Positions 13,365 through 24,814 of a stretch of DNA of 64,000 bases are shown here, in pieces. Both the position numbers and the translations under genes were made by a program. The stretch lies in the NCBI RefSeq assembly GCF_000189635.1, contig NW_002476370.1, positions 248,001 to 312,000 on the forward strand, given 5' to 3'. The notes beneath the pieces are model-generated. The model was not told where the DNA came from. It was given only the letters and a program-made list of their open reading frames with translations, and did no database searches. This DNA is from Tetrahymena thermophila SB210. Its lineage: Eukaryota > Ciliophora > Oligohymenophorea > Hymenostomatida > Tetrahymenidae. The first letter of the stretch is position 1, and the number at the start of each line of letters is the position of its first letter.

Positions 13365-13556
13365 TCAATTAAAAATTTATATCTTAATTGAGAATTTTGA
13401 GTAGCCTTTATTTAGCGACCCTAGTAAATAGACTTATAATTTCATATAAGGCGAGTATAAGCTCTCAGATTGTAATTTGAACAAATTTTCCTGCAAAAAT
13501 ATTTTATTTTGCAATAAATGAACAAATTCTGGGCATTCATACTCATATGTAATAAA
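13365..13556 (-). pseudogene. orphan coding fragment, about 60 codons
   Basis: A patch of higher GC reads on the minus strand as an amphipathic stretch without TGA (YECPEFVHLLQNKIFLQENL, then FKLQSESLYSPYMKLQVYLL), ending at a TGA at 13365-13367. Upstream the frame dissolves into AT-rich sequence with no credible ATG or splice site. Composition and residue use look coding, unlike the surrounding DNA. It is probably the broken 3' part of a longer gene. I do not recognise the family with certainty. Confidence 0.4.
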
Positions 13557-13869
13557 AAATTTATTTCTTATTGAAGTCAAAAATTAATTTAATTATTATT
13601 TTTTGATATGATATGAAAGTAAAAAATTATAATTAATAATCTAAAATAATTAAAATTTATAATCCAAATTTTTTTTCTGTTGTTAAAATTTAAAGTAAAA
13701 TGATAAAAACTGACTGTTGATTTGAATTAATAAAATTAAGAATTTAAATGTTTAGATTAAAAGTTCTTTTGTATTTCTAAACTAAAAATGTTAGAAATAT
13801 TAATACAAAGGGCTTGAATTATTTAAAAATAAACAAATAAATAATATAGAGAAATTTGTTATAAAAATT

Positions 13870-14340
13870 CCTCAAAATAAGGTCAATCAATTTTTTTAGT
13901 TGTTTTCTATGAATCAGTCAATTTTAAAAAGCATTCTGAAAGTATTTTTATTTTAACTTTTTAATGAATTTATTTCTTATGACAGAACTCTATGTTAAGA
14001 GTTTTATTTGTCAATTAATTTTGGAGTAAATAATTTTTTGCACTTCTATTATTTATATTATCTTAAAGATCTAAACAATTTAGAAAATAATATGGATATA
14101 TATAAACACACAAATTCATTGAATTTTTAATAATTTTATTTTTAAACTGTAGTAAATATCTTCAATTTAAATTTCACCATCATTTGTAGCATAAGCTATT
14201 TGAGATTATCAATTTCTTCATTAAAGTTGTTTGTTGTCAATGAATAATCTGTTTACCCAAAAAATGAAGTATATCTTTGAGGTTTTTGAATTTGATTTTC
14301 TTTAATATAATAATTCTGAAAATACTACTCACTGAATTAA
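13870..14340 (-). pseudogene. decayed 3' segments of the two-TM protein family
   Basis: Two pieces resemble the C-terminal coding part of the neighbouring family. Minus-strand 14340-14116 reads YYIKENQIQKPQRYTSFFGQ, then after a 2-nt frame slip QIAYATNDGEIQIEDIYYS, matching the ends of the 17.5- and 20.9-kb genes. Bases 13870-14010 match 14480-14760 at the DNA level (shared AAAAAGTTAAAATAAAAAT and neighbours) but with an internal deletion. These look like leftovers of a duplicated and eroding copy. Confidence 0.5.
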
Positions 14341-14487
14341 AAAATTATTAAATTAATAATAAATTATTTTTTTGTATAGAAAATAATCCATTTGTATTTC
14401 AAATATTAAAGAGTTTAAAAGTGATATGAGCTAAATAATTATCCATTAAAAAAATTATAATAAAGATTTAAAATAATAAAAAACATC

Positions 14488-16785
14488 TCAAAACAAATTC
14501 AATTAATTTTAATTTTTTTTTTTTTGTTTATGAAAGTATGAATCATTTAATTTTTATAAGCATTCTTCTGGGACATCTTCGTTTTTAAGAAAATTATCAA
14601 ATATTTGATTCTTAAATTTGTCAGTATAGGCATTACTGACTCCTAAATTTATTAAGTTAATGCTTTTATTTTCATTTACATAATCGTTGATGAAAACATT
14701 TTTATTTTAACTTTTTAACGAATTGATATCCTGTTAAGAGTTTCTAAGAGCTTTATATATTTATTCATCTAGCAGGTTAATTATTTAAAAATCTTTTTTT
14801 GATAGAAATGGCTAATTGACCATTTTAATCAAGCTATTATAAGCGCTACTTGTCCTTTCTTCTTATTAGAAATTAGTTTTATGTTAATCTTAATTCTTTG
14901 TTTTACTTTACTCAGTTTAACTATTTAAAATAGGTTAAGGCATGATTTCAAAAAGTTTTAACTAATCTTCATTTAATATTATTTATTTAAGTCTATCTAT
15001 TTCCTATAATTTTTTAACAATATTTTAAATGTCTAAACTATTCTATACCTTACCTATTCCTTCTAAAATAAAGAATTTTTTTAACTCAAATAACTTAGAG
15101 CATTTAAATGTTAGATACTGAAAATATTCTGCATAACTTAAGCTAATCTTTTTCTTTAAAGGATTCAAAATACATTTTATTCTTTCAAAATAGGATAATT
15201 AAATCTAATTTTCTTTTTTTTATTGGTTTTATTTTGTTATTTTATTTTCTTCTTGATGATTAAAATTGCTTTTTGTCATTTTGAAAGCTTTTTATGATCC
15301 GTTTCTCCTAAAAGCTTGGTTTGGAGTAGTTACTTTTTTAGGAACATTTTATGATTCTATTTCAGAAAATTAAGTAAGTTATAGAAGCCTGAAATTTTCT
15401 TTATTAACTTCTTTATTATTAGGACTACTCGTTGTTAGCTACTCAATTGCACTTTCTTAATTTTGAAATAATGAATTTTGTATATTTTTATTGTTGCTTT
15501 TATCTAAAACATGGTCAAATTAAGATATATTTTCGATATTTTAATTTACACTATTTGTTTACTTCTAAAGGTTTTAATTTATTTATTAAATTTATTCACA
15601 AATTTTAACTTACTTTTGATTCTATTTATCTCCAGCTTCAATAAAATTTGTTTCAAACAGGCAATTATTTTAGTTAGTCTTTTCAATTTTTTATCCCTCG
15701 CTATTCAAATTGAACTCAAATAAACTGTTTACTATTTCTTTGTTCAAGTAGATTTTAGCAAATGGGTATGTTATTACAAATCCGATTAATGTAAGCAGCT
15801 TAAACAGTCCTCCTAATTGAGCAATTAGCTCAGAAAATTTCATGTACCTTCTTTGCATTAAAGTTTACTTATTCCTATGAGGTGTCAAAGTAAATTAAAT
15901 TATTAGACCTGGGTCACTAAATACATAATTTGATTAAGACTATACAAATAAAAAATCTTAAATTTAATTAATCTATTTAGAAAAATAGCCAGTATCAGAT
16001 TAAATATAGTAGTTTTCAAAAAAAGCAGTAAATTGCTAGCTTTAAAGAGCTGATGTCTGAGTTTCTATATAACTGCTTTGATATCCAAAAGGATTTTCTA
16101 AATTGGAGGGATCAATTATCTTATCAGCAATGTAAGTAAGAAAATGAAGATCTTTTGTCACTTAATCTATGTGTTCTTAAGGCTTACATACAACAGAGCC
16201 TGGTTAAGTAGAATTTTTACACTATTTAAAAAAGACATCTATTTTAGAATAAAAATCACCTGAATAATCCCCTTCTATGTATACTTTTTAACCATCTTCA
16301 AAACAAAAGAAATAATCTAGGTGAAGATTATTAAACAGATCATTTAGTTTGACTGATTTTATATCCTAGATGTTGCATGGTCTTACTGCCAATTTAGTTT
16401 TATTTAGTGAAATTTAATGCGACCCTTAATCAATTTTTTTTAAGCTAGTCATGTAACTTGAGACCTAAATCACTTAAGGATCATAAATATTACGACCAAA
16501 GTTGTCAGTTAACCCCATGATCGTTATTTATTGCTCTTTATCAAAAGTCATTCTTTCAGGATTCTTCACAAACTACTCACTTGTAAGCACAATAGGATTA
16601 TACCTTTAAAATAATTCACTACTTTAATAATAACAAGCAAGACAAAAAACTGCAAATATGATCACAGATATTAGAGCTCCAAAACCTGTTTTGTAAACTT
16701 CTTAATTTTAAAAGAAATAAATTTTCATTATTAAAAATGTTTATACTGAGTATGAATGAATATTAGCGGCTATTTTCTTTATCAT
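14488..16785 (-). CDS. two-TM protein of a local family, diverged copy
   Basis: Single exon of 766 codons (TGA at 14488), starting MIKKIAANIHSY at 16785. One TM segment lies near residues 36-52 (ALISVIIFAVFCLACYY). A non-cytosolic domain of about 250 residues follows. Next come the family signature RRYMKFSELIAQLGG (about 312-326) and a second TM (LFKLLTLIGFVITYPF). The C-terminal tail is long and Q/N/K-rich. Topology suggests both ends are cytosolic. Compared with the two downstream copies it ends early: the conserved tail segment lies beyond the stop, out of frame (14340-14116). I recognise the layout as a ciliate transmembrane protein family of unknown role and assign no function. Confidence 0.75.
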
Positions 16786-17457
16786 TTATTATTCTATTTA
16801 TTTAAATTTATTAATAATTTCTTAATCAATATTATTTTCAATATAAAATAAATTATGTAATAAGGTAAAAACTAGCTAGATATACCATTTCATTTCCTAA
16901 TTGTATAATTAATATTTCTTGTTGTATAAGTAAATTAAAAAAATTCAATTTTAAGTCAAAACACATTTTGTTTTCTAGCAAGATTTTAAATAACCATATT
17001 CCAAACCATTTATATAAAAAAATTTTATTTATCACTCATATAATTAATTATATTTCTATTAGAGATAACATTTAATATATTTTATAAATTTAAAAATAAT
17101 ACTTAAGAAATAGCAGTAAAAGATTAAAAAAACCAATTTAAAAAGTAATAAAAATAAATGTTATTTTCAATAAGGTTTTTGAGTAAAATAATTAGCTTAA
17201 ATAAATAAATAAATTAGAATATTACAAATTAATTGTTTTTTGCTTTGATAGATAATCTAATAAATGTGAAAGTTATTAGAAAAAGTAAAAGAGATTTACA
17301 TGTTTATCAATTTAAATATATTTTGAAATAAAAATAAAATAAATAATTAGCAAAATAGCAAACAAATCTATTTTATTTATTTTAACCATTTTAAACAACA
17401 AAAATCAAAAATAATATTAATAGTAACAATTTTAGATAAAATATGCATATAGATTTC
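16786..17457. other. AT-rich spacer, start of tandem duplication unit near 17140
   Basis: No gene is supported here. From about 17140 the sequence resembles 20590 onward (ATTTTCAA..GTTTTTGAGTAAAATA-like), marking the left edge of the duplicated unit. Confidence 0.6.
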
Positions 17458-19686
17458 TCATAAATTCATAGAATTTTTAATAATTTTATTATTAAAATTA
17501 AAATAAACATCATCAATTTTAGTTTAACTATCATCCGTAACATCATATTATGTTTGATTTTTCTCAAATTCTTCTTTGAAGGATGAGTCTTTTATCAAAA
17601 AATTTTTCTCAACAAATCTTGAAGGAAATCTTTAACATAGTAGGTTTTCTTTAATATAATCCTAATTTTTTAGACTATTATCGAAATAATTGGTTTGGTA
17701 ATTTTAAGAGTATTTATCTGCATTCTCAGTTATAAGACCAGCGTCTAATATATTTTAATAGATCTTTTTATCCAAAAGCTAAATTAACTGAATATCTCTT
17801 TATGATTTTTTAGGTTTATTCAATATATTTGCTAAACTTTAGTAAGCTTCATCCACCTTTTCCTCATAAGTTTTATTAATTTTGTCATAAAATGAATTAC
17901 CTTAATTAGACTGGCTTTCTGAACTATTGCTCTGTAAAACAGGTCGAGGCAAAAGTTCAAAAAGTTTCAATTAGTCTTCATTTAGCACCACTTGCTTAAG
18001 CTTTTCTAATTCCTATAATTTTTTTAGGATGTTTTCAATATCCAGTTAATTTGATACTTTTTTGAGCCCTTTCTAAATAAACACTTTTTTTTACTTTAAC
18101 TTTTTAGAATTAAAAGAAGAAAAATAAAGAATTTATTCTATAAAAGTCATTTTAATTATGGATTTTAATGGATTTAAGATGTTTTTAATACTATCAATTA
18201 GAGACTTGACAATCTGAGAATTTTCTTGAATTTATGAGGTTTCCATTCTAATAAATTGGTTTTCATAAATATTTGAAAAAGAATAATCACTTTCTTTTAC
18301 ATTTTTCAAGATTTCTCTTCTTCTGAAATTTTATTCTTAACTTCTTTTCACACTCTTATTATTAAATTAATCTGTTTCAACTGAATTATTTATTTATTGA
18401 AATTTAAAATTGTCTTCTTTTAATTAGGATTATTTCTTTTTAAGGTTTAAATAAGCAAGTTATTATTATTCTATTGATTTTTCTTAATCAAAGGATTGTT
18501 GACTAGCCTTTAATTTATTACTTCTCTAATTAACCTCATTATTATTATATTAACTTTAATCTTCTTCATTTAGTTTAGAGCCCAAGTCTTATTAATTTTA
18601 CATAAATTTAAATTATTATTGTAGTTTTTTTTTATTATTTAATTCTATTTCTGCTAGGTATTTTTCAGTCAAATTATTGTCATTATTCTGTAATTTTTTT
18701 TCTGATAGCGTAAAGTTTAAGTCAAAAATACTATTTATGATTTCTTTGTTTAAGTGAAGTCTTGTAATAGGGTATGTGAAAGCAAAACCTATTAAAGTAA
18801 GTAGCTTTATGATTCCTCCTAACTGCGCTATAAGATCAGAAAATTTCATATACCTCCTCTACATAAACAGCTATTTATTTTTATATGGCCTCAGAGTAAA
18901 TTGAATTAATAAACCTGGTTTTCCATATAAATTATCCGAACGTGACTACACATACAAGAAATCCCTTTTTTCATTTACTTATTATGTAATAAGTCCGGTG
19001 TCTGACTAAATATAATAATTTTCAAAAAAGGCTGTATATTACTAGCTTTGTTAGGCAGATGTTTACGTCTCTAAATTTATTCCTTGGTAACTGAAAGGAT
19101 TGTCTAAATTAGTGGGATCAACAATTTTATCCAACATATACGCTAGGAAAAAAAGATTTGAAGTAATTTAATCTATTTACTCTTAAGACTTACAAACAAC
19201 AGAACCTGGTTAAGTAGAATTTTTACATTGAGAAAAGAATACATCTACTTTAGAGTAGAAATCTCCAGAATAATCTCCTTCAATGTAAACTTCTTAATTG
19301 TCATCAAAACAAAAATAGTTACTTAATGGAAGTGAATCGAAATAGCTATTAATTTCACCTACTCTGATATCTTACCTATTACATGGTCTAATTATTAGGT
19401 TAGTAGATTTAAGAGAATTTTGATATCCTTAAGTGGTTTCATTGTAAATCTTTTATAATTTAGATATAGAAGCAGAAACTTAAATTACAGATGGTTCGTA
19501 AACGGTTTGACCTGTAGAATTATTAAAACCCATAACTATTATTTGTTGAATTTTATCAATATCCATTCTTTGAGGGTTTTTCACATACTATTCGCTGGTG
19601 ATCACAATCGGATTATTCCTATTAAATAGCTCTTACCCATAAAAATAATCAGCTAATCCAATAATTATCAAAACAATCAAAGACAT
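17458..19686 (-). CDS. two-TM protein, tandem copy A, with frameshifted 5' end
   Basis: The body (743 codons, TGA at 17458) is collinear with the gene at 20899-23262: ectodomain, RRYMKFSDLIAQLGG, second TM (IIKLLTLIGFAFTYPI), Q/N-rich tail and the ending KIIKNSMNL. Its original start (MKKLKVLFRPLK at 19792) is out of frame with the body because 8 bp are missing relative to copy B, just after the codons for PLKQLD. The first in-frame ATG after an upstream TGA is therefore 19686, inside the first TM (MSLIVLIIIGL). The product may be N-terminally shortened, or the gene may be a young pseudogene. Function unknown. Confidence 0.6.
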
Positions 19687-19792
19687 TAATGCTCCAAAAC
19701 TGGTTTTATGAATTTCTTCATTTTTAAAATTGAATCTTATAGGAATTGTCTAACTACTTTAAAGGTCGAAATAAAACTTTTAATTTTTTCAT
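19687..19792 (-). pseudogene. out-of-frame original 5' end of tandem copy A
   Basis: The ATG at 19792 reads MKKLKVLFRPLKQLDNSY, like the start of copy B, then runs into TGA a few codons later. Copy B has ATATATGGAGTTCC where this copy has AATTCC, an 8-bp difference that breaks the frame. Confidence 0.7.
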
Positions 19793-20898
19793 TTTTTAAG
19801 AAGAATAAGAAGAAAGTGGAAATCAATTAATTTGTTTTTTTAGTTTTTTTTTATTTATGATGCTATATTGATTTTAATTTCATAATAATTAAAAATTGTA
19901 TTTGCATCTATTATTAATGTTTTTGTATTCATATAACTTAGTGGTGAATTATTTAAGATTGATAGGTAGGAAAAAACAACAATAATAACTTATAATTAAT
20001 CAGTTTATTTAATAAAAAACTTAAAATTTTATTTCTGGAGCAAAAATTTATTTCAGTATTTATGTTGTAGAGTGTAATAAAAATAACAATAGTAATAATA
20101 ATAGTGATAAAAATAAAATTTATTGATTAATAATTAAATAAAACTTAGAATACTTTTATTTAACATTTTAATTATAACAATTACCCTTGTTTTTATTTTA
20201 TTATTTGTCTATCGCTTAAATAGTTAAAATAAAAGGCAGCTAAAATATCTAGCTAAATTTAATAAACATCTTAATGGTTATCTTGGTACATTAACAAAGT
20301 GGCCATTATTTTTTGTTATTTTATTACTTATTTTCAATAATTTTACGTTAGTGAATTCTTAAATTACTTTATTTAATTCTTTATTTTTCTTTCGAAAAAC
20401 TAAGCAAATTTTTTTTTTATTATGTTCTTTTTTTCTAGAAAAATTAAAAAAGGTCAATAAATAATGCAGATTTTGAAAATAATTTTTTTTAAATATAAAA
20501 CAACATTTAGAAAATATTAAATTAATAATTTAGGAAAATAGTAATAATTAATTACAAAAATGGCTCCTCTGAAAGAAAAATTATTAATTAAAATGAATAT
20601 TATTTAAATAAATATTATTTTCAAAGGGGTTATTGAATAAAATAGTTAGCTTAAGTAAAAATGTTTGAAAAATATAAATTAATTGTTTTGTACTTTAATA
20701 TATAATCTTATTGATGTAAAAGTTGTTAGGTAAGTAAAAAAGATTTAGATAATCAATTTAAATATATTTTTATTAAAAATAAAATAAACAATTAGCAAAC
20801 AAACAAATCTTTTTTATTTTAATATTTTTAAATGAGGTAAATCTATAATAAAATTAATAATAACAATTTTAGATAAAATATGAATAAACATACATTTC
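19793..20898. other. intergenic spacer between tandem copies
   Basis: AT-rich sequence that belongs partly to the 5' flank of copy A and partly (from about 20590) to the 3' flank of copy B. No other gene was seen. Confidence 0.65.
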
Positions 20899-23800
20899 TC
20901 ATAAATTCATAGAATTTTTAATAATTTTATTTTTAAAGTTAAAGTAAACATCATCAATTTTAGTTTAACTGCCTTCTGTAACATCGTATTATGTTATTTG
21001 ATTTTTCTCAAGTTCTTCTTTGAATTAGGAGTCTTTTCTGAAAAACTTTTTCCCAACAAAGCATGAAGGAGATCTTTAAATTGGTATGTTTTCCTAAACA
21101 TAATTCTAATTGTTTACGCTATTTTCTAAGTTATTGGTTTGGTTATTTTAAGAATATTTATCTGCATTCTAAGCTAAAAGACCAGCATCTAATATATTTG
21201 AATAGATCTTTTTATCCAAAAGCTAAATTAACTGAATATCTCTTTATGATTTTTTAGGTTTATTCAATATATTTGCCAAGCTCTAGAAAGCGTCATCTAC
21301 CTTTTCCTCATAAGTTTTATTAATTTTGTCATAAAATGAATTACCTTAATTAGACTGACTTTCTGAACTATCGCTCCGTAAAACAGGTCGAGGCAAAAGT
21401 TCAAAAAGTTTCAATTAGTCTTCATTTAGTACTACTTGCTTAAGTTTCTCTAGTTCCTATAATTTGTTTAGGATGTTTTCAATATCCAGATGGTTTGATA
21501 CTTTTTTGAACCCGTTCTAAATAAATTCTTTTTTTTACTTTAACTATTTAGAATTAGATGAAGAGAAATATTTTATGTATTCTATTATAGTCAGTTTGAT
21601 TATGGCTTTTAATGGGTTTAAGATGATTTTAATACTATCCATTAGAGACTTGACAATCTGAGAATTTTCTTGAATTTATTAGGTTTCCCTTCTTATATGT
21701 TGGCTTTCATTTCTATCTTCCTAAGTATAATCACTTTCTCTTAAATTTTTGAAGGGTTCTCTCTTTTTGAAATTTGATTCATAACTTCTTTTTATGATCT
21801 TATTATTAGATAAATCTGTTTCAACGGAATTATTTATTTATAGAATTTTTAAATTTTCTTTTTTTAATAATTAAGAGTCTTTGTTATTAGGGCTTAAAAT
21901 AGCAAGTTATTATTATTCTGTTGGTTTTTCTTAATCAAATAATTTTTTACTAGCCTATTATTTTTTACTTCTCTAATTAACCTCAGAATTATTACACTGA
22001 TTTTAATCTTCTTCATTTAGTTTAGAGTCCAAGTCTTATTAATTTTACATCAATTTAAATTATCTATTAAATTCTGTTTGTAATTTTTTTTATTTATTAA
22101 ATTCAATTTCTGCTGCTTAATCTTTTTCAGTCTAATTATCATCTTCAATCTGTAATTTTTTTTCAGATAGCGTAAAGTTAAAGTCAAAAATACTATTTAT
22201 GATTTCTTTGTTTAAGTGAAGTCTTGCAAAAGGATATGTTACAGCAAAACCTATTAAAGTAAGTAGCTTTATGATTCCTCCTAACTGCGCTATAAGATCA
22301 GAAAATTTCATATACCTCCTCTACATAAAGAGCTATTTATTTTTATATGGCCTCAGAGTAAATTGAATTAATAAACCTGGTTTTCCATATAAATTATCCG
22401 AACGTGACTACACATACAAGAAATCCCTTTTTTCATTTACTTATTATGTAATAAGTCCGGTGTCTGACTAAATATAATAATTTTCAAAAAAGGCTGTATA
22501 TTACTAGCTTTGTTAGGCAGATGTTTACGTCTCTAAATTTATTCCTTGGTAACTGAAAGGATTGTCTAAATTAGTGGGATCAACAATTTTATCCAACATA
22601 TACGCTAGGAAAAAAAGATTTGAAGTAACTTTATCAATTTATTCTTAAGGCTTACAAACAACGGAACCTGGTTAAGTAGAATTTTTGCATTGAGAAAAGA
22701 ATACATCTACTTTAGAGTAGACATCTCCAGAATAATCTCCTTCAATGTAAACTTCTTAATTGTCATCAAAACAAAAATAGTTACTTAATGGAAGTGAATC
22801 GAAATAGCTATTAATTTCACCTACTCTGATATCTTACCTATTACAAGGTCTAATTATTAGGCTAGTAGATTAAAGAGAATTTTGATATCCTTAAGTGGTT
22901 TCATTGTAAATCTTTTTTAATTTAGATATAGAAGCAGAAACTTAAATTACAGATGGTTCGTAAACTGTTTGGCCTGTAGAATTATTAAAACCCATAACTA
23001 TTATTTGTTGAGTTTTGTCAATATCCATTCTTTGAGGGTTTTTCACATACTATTCGCTTGTGATCACAATCGGATTATTCCTATTAAATAACTCTTACCC
23101 ATAAAAATAAACAGCTAATCCAGTGATTATGAAAACAGCGAATGACATTAATGCTCCAAAACTGGTTTTATGAATTTCTTCATTTTTGAAATTGACTCTT
23201 ATAGGAACTCCATATATGTCTAAATACTTTAATGGTCGAAATAGAATTTTTAATTTTTCCATTTTTGTGACAAGAAGAAGAAGAAAGTGGAAATTATTTA
23301 ATTTGTTTTCCTTTTATTTGTTTTTTTTATTTTAAATTAAAAATATATTTATTATTTGTATGCTATATTGATTTAAATAGTTATTAAATATTGTTATGCC
23401 TTTATTTATAAAGTTTTTCTATTAATATAATTTAAGATTGGTGGGTAGGAAAAAACAACAATAATAACCAATAACTAATCAGTTTATTCAACAAAAAACT
23501 TAAAAAATTTATTTATCAAACCAAAATTTATTTCACTATTCCTGCTATTTGCTGTTGTAGAGTATAATTATGATAATAATAATAATAGCAATAAAATTTA
23601 CTGATTAATAATTAAATTATACTTAGTATACTTTTATTTGTCATTTTAGTTATAACAGTTGCTCTTGTGTTGATTTTTTTATTTGTCTATAAAATAGTGT
23701 TTCTCTGTTTCACCTTTTAATTTTAAAATATTTTTTTATTTGTTGACAAACAGTTTTGTATTAATTATGAAGTATCTATTTAACTTAAAAAGTTAAAATA

Positions 23801-24280
23801 AAAAAGTCAGCTAAAATATCTAGATAGCTATTTTTTATAAAATTAAATCAATAATTCAATGATTATCTTGGTAAAATTTCTAATTAATGACTATTTTTTT
23901 TGTATGAGCTGAAGAATATAATATAGGAAAAGTGTTGAATACTCTAAACTGTAATTTTAAATTTATTTTATTCATTATTTTTTTAACTCATTATTTGTTT
24001 GAATATATTTGTATAAAAATGATCTCTAAGAATAAATAAATGCGTTTTAAAATTATATTTATCCAATAATTTTACTTTAGTGAATTCTTATATTACTTAA
24101 TTAAATTGATTGCTTTTAGAAAAACTATGTAAATTTTTTATTGATTCATTTTTTCTAGAAAAATAAAAAAAGTCCATAAAATAATAGTGATTTCTTATAA
24201 AATTTTTGTTTTAAAAATACAAGAAACTATTGAGAAAATATTAAATTAATATTTAGGAAAAAAGTAATTGATTACAAAAT
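20590..24280. repeat. tandem duplication, unit B
   Basis: Partner of 17140-20570. The 5' flank is longer than in unit A by an insertion of about 120 bp near 23700-23820, which explains the unequal unit lengths. Confidence 0.75.
20899..23262 (-). CDS. two-TM protein, tandem copy B (intact)
   Basis: Single exon of 788 codons from ATG at 23262 to TGA at 20899. It begins MEKLKILFRPLKYLDIYGVP, then NFKNEEIHKTSFG leading into TM1 (about 37-54). An ectodomain follows, then RRYMKFSDLIAQLGG (about 315-330), TM2 (to about 350) and a long Q/N/S/K-rich cytosolic tail ending SMNL. It is the best-preserved member of the three local copies and the reference for the frameshift in copy A. No catalytic motif or known receptor domain was seen. 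The reading frame is interrupted only by TAA/TAG (Gln). Function unknown. Confidence 0.8.
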
Positions 24281-24814
24281 TTTCAAATTTCAGCTTAAAT
24301 ATTTTTATGTAATAAACTATGGATATCAATTTAAAACTCATTATTAATAGTTTAAAACATTAATTTCTATGTAAATTTATTTCTAAATATTATAAAAAAG
24401 TAAGAAATAATTAAGGATTTTTTAACTAGCTTTCTTTAGATATTGTATTTTAATTTTGTATAAAATAAATCAATTATTGTTAAAATTTTTTTCACATTAA
24501 TAAAAAAAATTAAAAACAAAATTTTCCATTCTATTAATATTAAGAAATAAAAATCAATTATCCTTTTTTTAAAACAGCTGGGTTCCTTTTGAAAAATCTA
24601 AATAAATTTTTGTGCTTAATACATCAATCAACTTCAAAAAATATCAAAAGAAATTTTTTCTAAATTACAATCCTCCCTCCTTCATTTTATGACAATAAAT
24701 CATAAATTAATTGGGTAGTATATTAAATTTATGAAAGATGATTTTTAGAAATTAAATTTACTGATTTTTAGACAAAGAATATACAAAAACAAATGATATT
24801 TATTTAAATTTTAT
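23263..24814. other. AT-rich spacer including flank of tandem unit B
   Basis: Up to about 24280 it resembles the 5' flank of copy A; the rest is AT-rich with no supported gene. Confidence 0.65.

Larger units (their letters stand above)
17140..20570. repeat. tandem duplication, unit A
   Basis: This unit and 20590-24280 align through the 3' flank, gene body and 5' flank. For example, GGTAGGAAAAAACAACAATA-type sequence at about 19965 recurs at about 23445, and CATAAATTCATAGAATTTTT at 17459 recurs at 20900. The offset is about 3.44-3.47 kb. Coding parts are near-identical in long stretches and flanks are more diverged, as expected for a fairly recent gene duplication under selection. Confidence 0.8.

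Noticed and set aside
15511..15723. Plus-strand hydrophobic open frame
   Set aside because: It lies opposite the coding tail of the two-TM gene; the hydrophobic residues come from reverse-complemented Asn/Lys/Gln codons.
21063..21257. Plus-strand open frame across the 3' part of the two-TM gene
   Set aside because: It is the reverse complement of a well-supported minus-strand coding region, a shadow frame.
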